Positions 1 through 6,456 of a stretch of DNA of 11,302 nucleotides are shown here, piece after piece. The notes beneath the pieces were generated by a model that had not been told where the DNA came from, ran no database searches, and saw nothing but the letters and a program-made list of their open reading frames with translations. The DNA lies in contig PFDM01000006.1 in assembly GCA_002772825.1 (NCBI GenBank), positions 468 through 11,769 of the forward strand, given 5' to 3'. How positions within the stretch are numbered: position 1 is the stretch's first letter; every line of letters begins with the position of its first letter. The translations under genes and the position numbers were made by a program. The stretch is from Parcubacteria group bacterium CG10_big_fil_rev_8_21_14_0_10_38_31 (lineage in GTDB: Bacteria > Patescibacteriota > Minisyncoccia > GCA-002772825).

Positions 1-691
1 TATCAGGAATCCCTATAGGGTTAAGAAGATTCTCTATGGCGCTAATCATCGGACCCGGACCACACATTGCCGCCACAGTATTGGCTGGGTTTATCTTCAA
101 ATGTTCCAAGCAATCCGTCACAAACCCTGTATTACCGTCCCAGTTGCAAGCCGGTTTATCAACGGTTAAGACAACATTTATCTTCTTCCTCCATTCATTC
201 ATTCTGTCTTTCATAAGAAGGTCATCCGGTGTAGTAGCGCCATAAAGAAGGTGCACTTCTCCAAAGTCATTCCTGTTTGAGATAATATGTTCAATAAGTG
301 AGGCAATAGGAGGAATACCGCAACCACCAGTTACAAGGATCACATCCTTTCCGGAAAAAAAATCAACAGGGTAACCGTTACCATAAGGACCTCTTAATGT
401 TAATTCATCTCCTTCTTTCAAACTATGGAAAGCGCTCGTAACCTGCCCGACTTTTCTGACGATGATCTCTATACACGAAGAATCATTTGGGTGAGAAGCC
501 GGACCAAAAGGTGACTCGCCATAGCCCCACATTCCGGCGAGTATGAATTGCCCCGGCATAAAGACAAGACCTTTTTCATTCAAAGGAAAAGCACTTCCAT
601 CTAGTTTAGCCAAACGAAAAAGCTTTACTGATTCAGAATATTCTTGAATCTTTTGTATTTTGACCGGAATTGGTTCGTAAATATTTTGCAT
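1..691 (-). CDS. hydG: Hydrogenase gamma subunit-like FAD/NAD(P)-binding oxidoreductase, 3' end cut by window edge
   Basis: The frame opens at ATG 691-689 and stays open to the left edge, giving 230 codons without a stop; the family is usually about 280-290 aa, so the C-terminus is missing. The protein begins MQNIYEPIPV. It has the ferredoxin-NADP reductase fold layout: an FAD-binding barrel with VRKVGQVTSAF (about 78-88) and RGPYGNGYP (100-108), then an NAD(P)-binding half with TGGCGIPP (121-128) and CGPGPM (210-215). This order is typical of the gamma subunit of cytosolic sulfhydrogenase-type [NiFe] hydrogenases, which passes electrons between NAD(P)H and the Fe-S beta subunit. The HydB-like gene directly upstream supports that reading over dihydroorotate dehydrogenase electron-transfer subunit PyrK, a relative with the same fold. 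The C-terminal cysteine cluster expected for this family lies outside the window. No clear Shine-Dalgarno site precedes the ATG. Family is seen directly; the hydrogenase role is inferred from context. Confidence 0.88.
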   Translation of the reverse strand, partial: MQNIYEPIPVKIQKIQEYSESVKLFRLAKLDGSAFPLNEKGLVFMPGQFILAGMWGYGESPFGPASHPNDSSCIEIIVRKVGQVTSAFHSLKEGDELTLRGPYGNGYPVDFFSGKDVILVTGGCGIPPIASLIEHIISNRNDFGEVHLLYGATTPDDLLMKDRMNEWRKKINVVLTVDKPACNWDGNTGFVTDCLEHLKINPANTVAAMCGPGPMISAIENLLNPIGIPD

Positions 692-729
692 AACTTTTAA
701 AAATTCAGAAACTGTTTTCACTTAAACAA

Positions 730-825
730 GAGTGAGGAAAAACTGTTTTGGAAGAATTCCCCTTCCGCCATTCGCCGGCTGGCGAATGGCGGAAACCGTT
801 CTGGAAAAACAGTTGTTTCTCACTC
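730..825. repeat. Composite inverted repeat (two nested stems) between hydB- and hydG-like genes
   Basis: The core is a perfect 14-bp inverted repeat, TTCCGCCATTCGCC at 763-776 and its complement at 781-794, around a GGCT loop. It is GC-rich in an AT-rich setting. Outside it, 730-747 and 808-825 are also complementary (16 of 18 positions, starting GAGTGAG), with a partly paired segment between. The whole forms a 96-nt two-tier hairpin on either strand. The hydB-like stop codon (820-822) falls inside the outer arm. No T-run follows the stem on either strand, so it does not look like an intrinsic terminator. It could be an mRNA processing or stabilising element between co-transcribed genes, or a small palindromic mobile repeat (MITE/REP type). 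Confidence 0.85.
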
Positions 826-1782
826 TTGCGTTCTTTTTATTTTTTTATATTTCTTCACTATATCTACTAAAACCTCTTCTATGTCTATCTTGGCGGGACA
901 ATACTTCTTACATCTTCCGCAAGTGACACACTGCGACTTTCCAAACTCCAAGTAACCTCTCACAAACTTATGATAAAACCAATTATAATATCTCTCCTTC
1001 ACTCCATTATGAAAACTATGCCCCGGCCTACCTACCCCTCCTGAGACCTTGGCAAATTCAGGCAAGGTGCAAGCGTCCCATTTACGGCAACGCCGGCATT
1101 CATCCCCAGAAAGATCAACACTATCCTCTACAGAGAAACAATGACAAAGAGGACAAACATAAGTGCAAATACCGCAATTAAGGCATTCTCCAGCTAACCT
1201 ATCCCAAATCTTCGAGTAACCTTGCCAAGACCACTTCACAGCATCATGGAGGAGTTCAGGATCAGACAAAAGTTCATGAAGCTCCACCATCGTTTTACTC
1301 TTGGATATTTCATATTCCACTCTGTCTTTTTCTTTCAGGGGAAAATCTAAATTTTTTAAAAGTTTCTCCCCCTTCTTTGTCACAACGACAACCTCATATT
1401 CATCACTCTCCAATCTTCTCAATATAATATCTCCGCCCGGAGCCACTCCAAACTCTTTCCCAGTCAGACCTATCAAGATAGACTTATCCCTCTTGTTAAA
1501 ATAAAAGTTATCTTTCACCGGCTTTTGCATTATCTCATCAAGATAAGTGATGGCCTCCAAATCCTTAAGCGAAATCCCGAAAAGAATAAAATTCTTGGAA
1601 GTTTTTGCCGTCTTAACTTCTTTACTCTTTTTATTAAAAGTAAAAGTAATCTCTTGAGAAGGAAAAAAATATCTTTTTGGTGGAAGCACGCTTTCACGAA
1701 CATCAAACAATTGCGCCTTCTCTCCAAGCTGACTTAAAAAAACATTCAATTGTTTTTCTTTTAGAGTCTTCACTTGTTTCAT
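820..1782 (-). CDS. hydB: Hydrogenase beta subunit-like 4Fe-4S protein (HydB/AsrA family)
   Basis: This encodes a 320-aa electron-transfer protein. The N-terminal two thirds match the sulfhydrogenase beta / anaerobic sulfite reductase subunit A pattern, with LPPKRYFFP near residue 33 and ILFGISLKDLEAI near 66. Then come two ferredoxin-type clusters: CLNCGICTYVCP (C200, C203, C206, C210) and CVTCGRCKKYCP (C285, C288, C291, C295). Further cysteines sit at 213, 215, 229, 232 and 238. In group 3b-type cytosolic [NiFe] hydrogenases this subunit relays electrons between the NiFe small subunit and the flavin gamma subunit, which is encoded just downstream. The frame can open 15 codons earlier at TTG 1827-1825, overlapping the pilX-like gene by 26 nt. 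I prefer ATG 1782 because the family begins with a short stretch before VKTLKE. No Shine-Dalgarno site stands close to it. The stop is TGA. AsrA of a sulfite reductase is the main alternative. Confidence 0.85.
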   Translation of the reverse strand: MKQVKTLKEKQLNVFLSQLGEKAQLFDVRESVLPPKRYFFPSQEITFTFNKKSKEVKTAKTSKNFILFGISLKDLEAITYLDEIMQKPVKDNFYFNKRDKSILIGLTGKEFGVAPGGDIILRRLESDEYEVVVVTKKGEKLLKNLDFPLKEKDRVEYEISKSKTMVELHELLSDPELLHDAVKWSWQGYSKIWDRLAGECLNCGICTYVCPLCHCFSVEDSVDLSGDECRRCRKWDACTLPEFAKVSGGVGRPGHSFHNGVKERYYNWFYHKFVRGYLEFGKSQCVTCGRCKKYCPAKIDIEEVLVDIVKKYKKIKRTQE

Positions 1783-1801
1783 TATAATAAAATAAGTGAA
1801 A

Positions 1802-3664
1802 TTATTCCACCTCTCTCCAATTAACAATGTCCCACGCTCCAGAAGGCCCGGCTGAAAAATTCAAGTCCGCAAGACCGGATTCGTATATCACTGTCACATT
1901 ATTTTCTAATTCTAATTTATAAGCGATAACTTCTTTTACCATGGAATTATTTTCAATATCAGCTTCACCGGAAGAAGCATAGAAAATACCGCCGTCAACA
2001 TTATTTTCAATAGAGATGGCTTCACCGCCTGGATCAGAATAAGTGGAAAGCAACATTAGATAACTACCCCCTGACGGATTGCACTCTCCAACCCCACTAT
2101 TGTATCCAGCTGAACCACAAATAGAGATATTATTTTTTGTCCTTATTTTTCCTTTCAAAGTTGTATCAGCCGGATAATCGGCAATTATAACAGAACTCAT
2201 GCTCCCAAAAGACGGGTCCAACTCCATAACAACATTATTATTTAATATTATATCCCCTTCAACCCAGATTGGACCATTTATGATCACCTCAACCCCATTA
2301 TCTATAATCAAATCACAGGTAAATTTACCGGGACCTAAAATAGCTCCATTTGTCGGGTTACAATGAGCAGGGTCACTATAAGCCCCCCCAGCTAAAGCGT
2401 CTTGCTTCCAAGCTAATATATTACCATGGGAAATCGGCATTGTTTCCACGGCAGGATCAATACTGGCAGGAAAACCAGTCCCCAGTGTTAGTGGGAGTGG
2501 ACAAGTAGGACTGGTAGGATTATTCAAGAATGTAAGCGAAGAGGCATCTATAGTCTTATAATAAGCATCTCCACAAATCTTAGTATTAGTAATACTATTT
2601 GCATGAACATCACCATAGACAGTAAGGCCATTTATATTATTACCATCAACACCAAACCAGATTTTATAATCAAAATCTCCAATATCCTCATTCCATACAG
2701 GAACCCCGGCATTCCAATTTTCACTTGTTTTTGAAACTCCATTACCATTTCCCTTATTTGAGTCCTTACCCCAATACCAATAATTATTAGGATCGGCCAC
2801 AGTATCAATCGTAACCCAATAAACAGAACTAGGTGTTAATATTGGAAGTGAAGGAATAGCCACCTTAACCCATTCATAAGTACTTATTACTTGAGAGGCA
2901 TTAAGGACGACAGAGGTGACTTCAGTCTTAGATGGAGATCCTGCATCATCAGCCAAAATTCTTACAGTGGCATTACTAGGATTACCGGTCTTTTTTAAAT
3001 AAAAATCTATTTGAGCAAGAGTTCCACTACCTGAAGTAGTAAAACTTTGCGCAACATCCAAGACCGGTACTTCTTTACCAAATAGTGTCTCATTGTTATT
3101 AATCGTCCAAGAGTCAAATAGAGATAATTTTGTGGCAACATAGGCGTCACCAGTTATAATGGACCCAGACTGACCAGTAATAGAACCGTCTGAATAAACA
3201 CTCCCTTCAACTATTGAATTATTTTTTAAGCTAAGACCTCCGGCCCCAACCTGCACTCCATAGAAAAATTCAAAACCATAAGAAGAAGATAAGACGGCTT
3301 TTATTTTCCTTATATACCCGTCAATGCTGGCAGTCGCAATTACTTCTTTATTTCCACCTATAAGACTTGATATAACACTATCAACTTGCCCACCTGGCGT
3401 AATGATAGATTCAGCTGATGATATATTTTTCCCTCTCTTTATCCTATATAACACATCTTCAATACCATCCTCAGCAAGGAAATAACTTTTCTTAGAGTTT
3501 GAAAATACGTTTCCTGTTCTTACATCTTTTGATGCGATGGAGGATGCCCCTGCAATTATACCAAGAGAGATAAAGAGGAATAGAATAACCACAGTAATCC
3601 CCGCCTGACCTGAATTAAAATTTAGAGAATATTGTTTGATTGATAGTATTTTTAAAAATCTCAT
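1802..3664 (-). CDS. PilX/GspK-like minor pilin with NN-rich beta scaffold and inserted jelly-roll-like module
   Basis: This is a 620-aa surface protein, far larger than usual PilX. The N-terminus is a prepilin-like leader ending in G22, then a hydrophobic helix at about 23-45 (ITVVILFLF...). The usual Glu at +5 is Ile27, as in GspK-type proteins. SYFLAEDGIEDVLYRI (60-75) matches the conserved PilX AE-G segment. After that come NN-containing beta repeats at about 145-176, a jelly-roll-like module at about 190-338 (DVAQSFTTSGSGTLAQIDFY, then VYWVTID; it resembles choice-of-anchor R domains), and further NN-containing rungs (NNNVVM, IENNVDGG, IENNSM, LENNVTVIYESGL) to about 598. Six cysteines lie at 364, 388, 435, 450, 516 and 528. 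As the last of four prepilin genes it is a plausible pilus-tip protein, and the inserted module could bind glycans or surfaces (inference). It starts at ATG 3664-3662 without a Shine-Dalgarno site and stops at TAA. Confidence 0.83.
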   Translation of the reverse strand: MRFLKILSIKQYSLNFNSGQAGITVVILFLFISLGIIAGASSIASKDVRTGNVFSNSKKSYFLAEDGIEDVLYRIKRGKNISSAESIITPGGQVDSVISSLIGGNKEVIATASIDGYIRKIKAVLSSSYGFEFFYGVQVGAGGLSLKNNSIVEGSVYSDGSITGQSGSIITGDAYVATKLSLFDSWTINNNETLFGKEVPVLDVAQSFTTSGSGTLAQIDFYLKKTGNPSNATVRILADDAGSPSKTEVTSVVLNASQVISTYEWVKVAIPSLPILTPSSVYWVTIDTVADPNNYWYWGKDSNKGNGNGVSKTSENWNAGVPVWNEDIGDFDYKIWFGVDGNNINGLTVYGDVHANSITNTKICGDAYYKTIDASSLTFLNNPTSPTCPLPLTLGTGFPASIDPAVETMPISHGNILAWKQDALAGGAYSDPAHCNPTNGAILGPGKFTCDLIIDNGVEVIINGPIWVEGDIILNNNVVMELDPSFGSMSSVIIADYPADTTLKGKIRTKNNISICGSAGYNSGVGECNPSGGSYLMLLSTYSDPGGEAISIENNVDGGIFYASSGEADIENNSMVKEVIAYKLELENNVTVIYESGLADLNFSAGPSGAWDIVNWREVE

Positions 3665-3682
3665 ATATCTATTGGCTAGTGG

Positions 3683-3710
3683 CTAATAACTAATAACTAT
3701 TCTAATAACT
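3683..3710 (-). repeat. AGTTATTAG short direct repeats at the pilW-like/pilX-like junction
   Basis: Read on the minus strand, the 9-mer AGTTATTAG occurs at 3710-3702, 3698-3690 and 3691-3683; the last two overlap by two bases. The first copy encodes the last two residues (Ser-Tyr) and the TAG stop of the pilW-like gene. Degenerate TAG-ending heptamers follow (CCACTAG, CCAATAG) up to the next start codon. This fills most of the 37-nt gap. It could be slippage-generated spacer; no function is evident. Confidence 0.7.
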
Positions 3711-4283
3711 CCTCTTTAAAACTATCGTATTATAAAATCTCTCTATCTTGTCGCCAAAAATTCCCGACCCTTTTACCTCCATCTCTATCTTAATGGCTTC
3801 AGAAACACCAGGAACAACTATGTCATAAAATGTTAAATTCGTTACAGAAAGAGAAGAAGGGGTTATATCTTCAGGAGGATTGTTTATCCCTTCTTTAACC
3901 ATAAGATCAGTGCCGTTCTGGTAAAACTCAATCGTCGTTGAAGTATCATCGGCGGGGTCTATCGTATTAAACTTTAAATAACCCGGATTAGATCCAAAGA
4001 TACTACTTGAATTATCCACACTATCCGCAAACCTTATCTCTCTTATCATCCTCTCTATAGAGGTCTCTGCGAAATTATTAATCTTTCTTGATACTTGTAT
4101 ACTGCTCAATGATTTTGACATAACAAGCACAGACGAAACAACTAAAACCACAATGACAGATAAAATGGCAATATAGACTAACATTTCCATAAGAGTAAAT
4201 CCCTGCCTACCGGCAGACAAGCCCTGCCCACCGGCAAACAAACGCTTTATTTTAGATCTAAGTTTCAATATATTATTCACCAT
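3702..4283 (-). CDS. Minor prepilin, PilW/GspJ-like
   Basis: This encodes a 193-aa type IV prepilin-like protein. The class III signal is G28 | F29-TLMEM, with Glu33 at the +5 position, followed by a hydrophobic helix at about 34-56 (LVYIAILSVIVVLVV...). The rest fits PilW/GspJ: an amphipathic helix (INNFAETSIERMIREIRFADSV) and beta-rich strands with a 'YLKFNTID...IEFYQNG' pattern. A prepilin peptidase would cleave after G28, and the protein would join the minor-pilin priming complex. The leader is long (28 residues) because it contains a two-unit repeat, FAGGQGL then SAGRQGF, encoded by a 2 x 21-nt GC-rich tandem repeat. The start is ATG 4283-4281, 2 nt after the previous gene's stop, so coupled translation is likely. 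The assignment among W/J types rests on pattern and gene order only. Confidence 0.82.
   Translation of the reverse strand: MVNNILKLRSKIKRLFAGGQGLSAGRQGFTLMEMLVYIAILSVIVVLVVSSVLVMSKSLSSIQVSRKINNFAETSIERMIREIRFADSVDNSSSIFGSNPGYLKFNTIDPADDTSTTIEFYQNGTDLMVKEGINNPPEDITPSSLSVTNLTFYDIVVPGVSEAIKIEMEVKGSGIFGDKIERFYNTIVLKRSY
4201..4242 (-). repeat. 2 x 21-nt GC-rich tandem repeat with internal palindromes, inside the prepilin leader
   Basis: On the plus strand, units 4201-4221 and 4222-4242 match at 18 of 21 positions. Each carries a small palindrome, CTGCC-GGTA-GGCAG in one and TGCC-GGTG-GGCA in the other (minus-strand reading). The unit is seven codons long, so it keeps frame, and it translates as FAGGQGL and SAGRQGF. 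The end of the second unit supplies the G|F prepilin cleavage site. Its GC-richness contrasts with the surrounding coding sequence. Confidence 0.88.
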
Positions 4284-4285
4284 TT

Positions 4286-4774
4286 TTAATTATTAAAAAT
4301 ATTAGTAACGTATGAAGAGATTGACCTCGTCGTGGTGACTCCGGCTTCCTGCCATGATACATAAAGAGTTACTTCCTTAGTATCAGAGTCAACTACACCC
4401 GAATCAGAAATATCGTCATTAGCATCACGTAAGACATCGTCGATGATTAACTTTCTCTCAAAAAAATTATCTACAAGACTAGGAATTAACGACACCTGCC
4501 AGCTGACACCGTCAAAGACAAGGTAGTAATCAATTCCCGATGAAAGTGACCCCAAACTGACAGTCCACCCACTATCACGCATAATCTTAACGACTTCAAC
4601 CCCCTCTTCAAGTAAAAATGACGCTTTTATATTATTTGTCGTCCTTCTTTCCGCCCTAAGAGAAAGCTCAAAAATAAAAAACAGACTAAATATGGAAAAA
4701 GAGATAATAGACACTGCTACCACGATTTCTACGAGTCCGAATCCATAATTATTTAATTTATATTTTCTCATCAT
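4286..4774 (-). CDS. Minor prepilin, PilV/GspI-like
   Basis: This encodes a 162-aa prepilin with a short basic leader and the processing site G11 | F12-GLVE. Glu16 is at +5, and a hydrophobic helix spans about residues 14-34. The segment LEEGVEVVKIMRDSGW (about 55-70) is the helix-to-strand junction typical of PilV/GspI-type minor pilins. The remainder is beta-rich with no cysteines. In T2SS the I-type protein nucleates the pseudopilus tip complex; the position between H-like and J-like genes fits that role by inference. The gene starts at ATG 4774-4772 (a second ATG follows directly), 7 nt after the upstream gene, and stops at TAA, 2 nt before the next start. No Shine-Dalgarno site is clear. 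Confidence 0.82.
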   Translation of the reverse strand: MMRKYKLNNYGFGLVEIVVAVSIISFSIFSLFFIFELSLRAERRTTNNIKASFLLEEGVEVVKIMRDSGWTVSLGSLSSGIDYYLVFDGVSWQVSLIPSLVDNFFERKLIIDDVLRDANDDISDSGVVDSDTKEVTLYVSWQEAGVTTTRSISSYVTNIFNN

Positions 4775-4781
4775 CTCGTTA

Positions 4782-5237
4782 TTAATTTTGGTTAATCGAT
4801 CCGCTTGGTGTTATATTTATAGTCTTCGTCTTACTAATATCTGATTTAACCCTAAGGATCAAAGAACCGTACTGGTCGGTCTTACCTGTAAGTCTTTTAA
4901 ATGCCATATCAGAACCTCCTCCATTTAATGTAATTAATGAAATTTCGACAAGGGGAGAGAACTCGAATTCTTTGTTATCTGGGTTTGGCTCTGAGAAAGT
5001 AACTCCTTTAAATAGCACCACCCTATCAGCCTCAAAATGAACTCCATAAGACGAACCGTCCTTTGATGAAATAGTGTCTATCTTTGCCTCATTTATTATA
5101 GAGATTACACCAGAGAAAGAATTACTTAGAGCCTGATTATTGCGAAAAGAAGAAAAAGATATAATGGCTAAAGTAGCTAATACCAATACAATTGATATAG
5201 CTATAATAAATTCAATTAAAGTAAAACCTTTATTCAT
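4782..5237 (-). CDS. Minor prepilin, GspH/FimT-like
   Basis: This encodes a 151-aa prepilin starting MNKG|FTLIEFIIAIS: a four-residue leader, Phe at +1 and Glu at +5 of the mature chain, then a hydrophobic helix to about residue 28. The pattern after the helix (RNNQALSNSF...IINEAKIDTISSKDGSSYGVHF) and the C-terminal 'ktINITPSGSI' strand are typical of GspH/FimT pseudopilins. An upstream in-frame GTG (5252-5250) would add MVYKD and overlap pilC by 11 nt. I prefer ATG 5237 because AGGTGG lies 11 nt upstream and the leader length is then normal. It lies immediately downstream of the pilC-like gene, where a major pilin would often be found, but it lacks the GspG-type C-terminal features. The main alternative is a generic type IV pilin. 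Confidence 0.82.
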   Translation of the reverse strand: MNKGFTLIEFIIAISIVLVLATLAIISFSSFRNNQALSNSFSGVISIINEAKIDTISSKDGSSYGVHFEADRVVLFKGVTFSEPNPDNKEFEFSPLVEISLITLNGGGSDMAFKRLTGKTDQYGSLILRVKSDISKTKTINITPSGSINQN

Positions 5238-5241
5238 ATCT

Positions 5242-6447
5242 TTATAAACCACCTGCCATAGAATACATCGGCGATATCATTGACACGGCAAAGAAGCCCA
5301 CAACTGCGCCGACGACAACCATTAAAAGCGGTTCTATGACTGTTGAAAGATTCTTAGTGGTATTATTAACTTCTTCTTCATAAAAGTCCGCGACCCTTTC
5401 AAGCATCTCTGAGAACTTACCCGTCTCTTCTCCCACCGCCATCATCTCCCCGACAAGAACGGGGTATAGATTTTCATTTTCTTGAAAAATTTTTGAAACA
5501 GGCGAACCTTTTTGAATCTCAGATTTTGCTTTTATAATGACTTCTTTATAGTAAGAATTTTGGATAACATCAGTCGTGATATCAAGTGCTTCAATTATCT
5601 TTACTCCCGAACCAGTCAAAGAAGAGAGGGTTCTTGCTGTACGAGCCGAATTAATCTTCTTTACCAGAGGAGATATAATGGGGAATCTAAGCAACATGTA
5701 TTCAAACAAACGCTTCCCTTTAGGTAATCTCAATACCCATGCCACCAAAGAGAATAAAGTGGCAGAGAGTATTAACGCAATCAAAGTATTGTTTACTAAG
5801 AAATTGCTCATTCCGATGATTATCCTCGTGCTTAATGGAAGCTCTATCTGAAGTTCAGAAAATGTAGAGACCAAAGTAGGAACCACAAAAACTAAAAGAA
5901 GGATACCAATTATAATCAGGGCTATAACGACAATCGTCGGGTATATCATAGCCCCCTTAATCTTTTTCTTAAGAGTCCAATCTCTCTCAAGCTGTATACC
6001 TATAATCTCAAGGGCTTCGCTTAATTTACCTGACTCCTCACCCATCTTTACCATCGCTACAAAAAGACTTGAGAATATCTTTGGAAATAATGCCATTGAT
6101 TCTGAAATTGATTTACCTTTCTGAATACTCTCCTTTAGCGCCTCTACTGTCTCTTTAAATTTAACATTTTTGGTCTGCCTAGCAATGATAGACAAAGATC
6201 TTGTCGCAGAAAGTCCGGCGTTTATCATGACAGCTAAGTTTCTTGCAAAAATCATCTTCTCTGACATGGGGACTATGTTTAAAATAGAGAAAGACAAGAA
6301 AAATTTATTATCTTTTTTCTCTTTATATGAAGTGAGTATATAACCATCGGCTTTTAAATCTTTAGCAAGCTCAAACCTGTCCTTTGCTTCAATTTCTCCG
6401 CTTGATTCCTCACCCGTAATCTTTTTCGCTTTATATGTGAATTTCAT
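5242..6447 (-). CDS. pilC: Type IV pilus / type II secretion inner-membrane platform protein (PilC/GspF)
   Basis: This is a full-length 401-aa platform protein, matching the family's usual size of about 400. Two repeated GspF domains are visible. The first (about 65-190) has GEESGKLSEALEIIG at 136-150. The second (about 268-390) has GEETGKFSEMLERVADFYEEEV at 339-360. The three membrane helices lie at about 168-194, 220-240 and 372-393. The short N-terminal segment starting MKFTYKAKKITGEESSGEIEA is also standard. PilC sits in the cytoplasmic membrane and turns under the action of the ATPase to feed pilin subunits into the fibre. The gene lies 9 nt after pilB, starts at ATG 6447-6445 without a strong Shine-Dalgarno site, and leads directly into the prepilins. 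Confidence 0.95.
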   Translation of the reverse strand: MKFTYKAKKITGEESSGEIEAKDRFELAKDLKADGYILTSYKEKKDNKFFLSFSILNIVPMSEKMIFARNLAVMINAGLSATRSLSIIARQTKNVKFKETVEALKESIQKGKSISESMALFPKIFSSLFVAMVKMGEESGKLSEALEIIGIQLERDWTLKKKIKGAMIYPTIVVIALIIIGILLLVFVVPTLVSTFSELQIELPLSTRIIIGMSNFLVNNTLIALILSATLFSLVAWVLRLPKGKRLFEYMLLRFPIISPLVKKINSARTARTLSSLTGSGVKIIEALDITTDVIQNSYYKEVIIKAKSEIQKGSPVSKIFQENENLYPVLVGEMMAVGEETGKFSEMLERVADFYEEEVNNTTKNLSTVIEPLLMVVVGAVVGFFAVSMISPMYSMAGGL

Positions 6448-6456
6448 AAATTATTA

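Noticed and set aside
763..794. Strong hairpin as a Rho-independent terminator after the hydB-like gene
   Set aside because: No T-run follows the stem on either strand, and the next gene is a partner subunit expected on the same mRNA.
36..926. Open frames on the plus strand at 36-245 and 732-926
   Set aside because: The first is antisense to the gamma-subunit gene; the second runs through the palindrome into the antisense of the hydB-like gene. Neither shows family motifs.
1781..1786. TATAAT on the minus strand at the start of the hydB-like gene as a promoter -10 box
   Set aside because: It overlaps the ATG itself, so transcription would begin inside the gene, and no fitting -35 box stands at normal spacing.
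1783..1827. Longer hydB-like reading frame starting at TTG 1827
   Set aside because: It needs a TTG start and a 26-nt overlap with the pilX-like gene; the family N-terminus fits ATG 1782 better. It is kept as an alternative in the entry.
3683..4242. Short repeats as part of a CRISPR array
   Set aside because: The repeats are 9 and 21 nt, directly adjacent or overlapping, partly coding and without unique spacers; no cas gene is present.
5512..5851. Overlapping plus-strand frames opposite pilC
   Set aside because: They are shadows of the well-supported pilC frame, with no recognisable domain or start context. The same applies to the frames opposite hydB, the receiver, the kinase and the GT4 gene.
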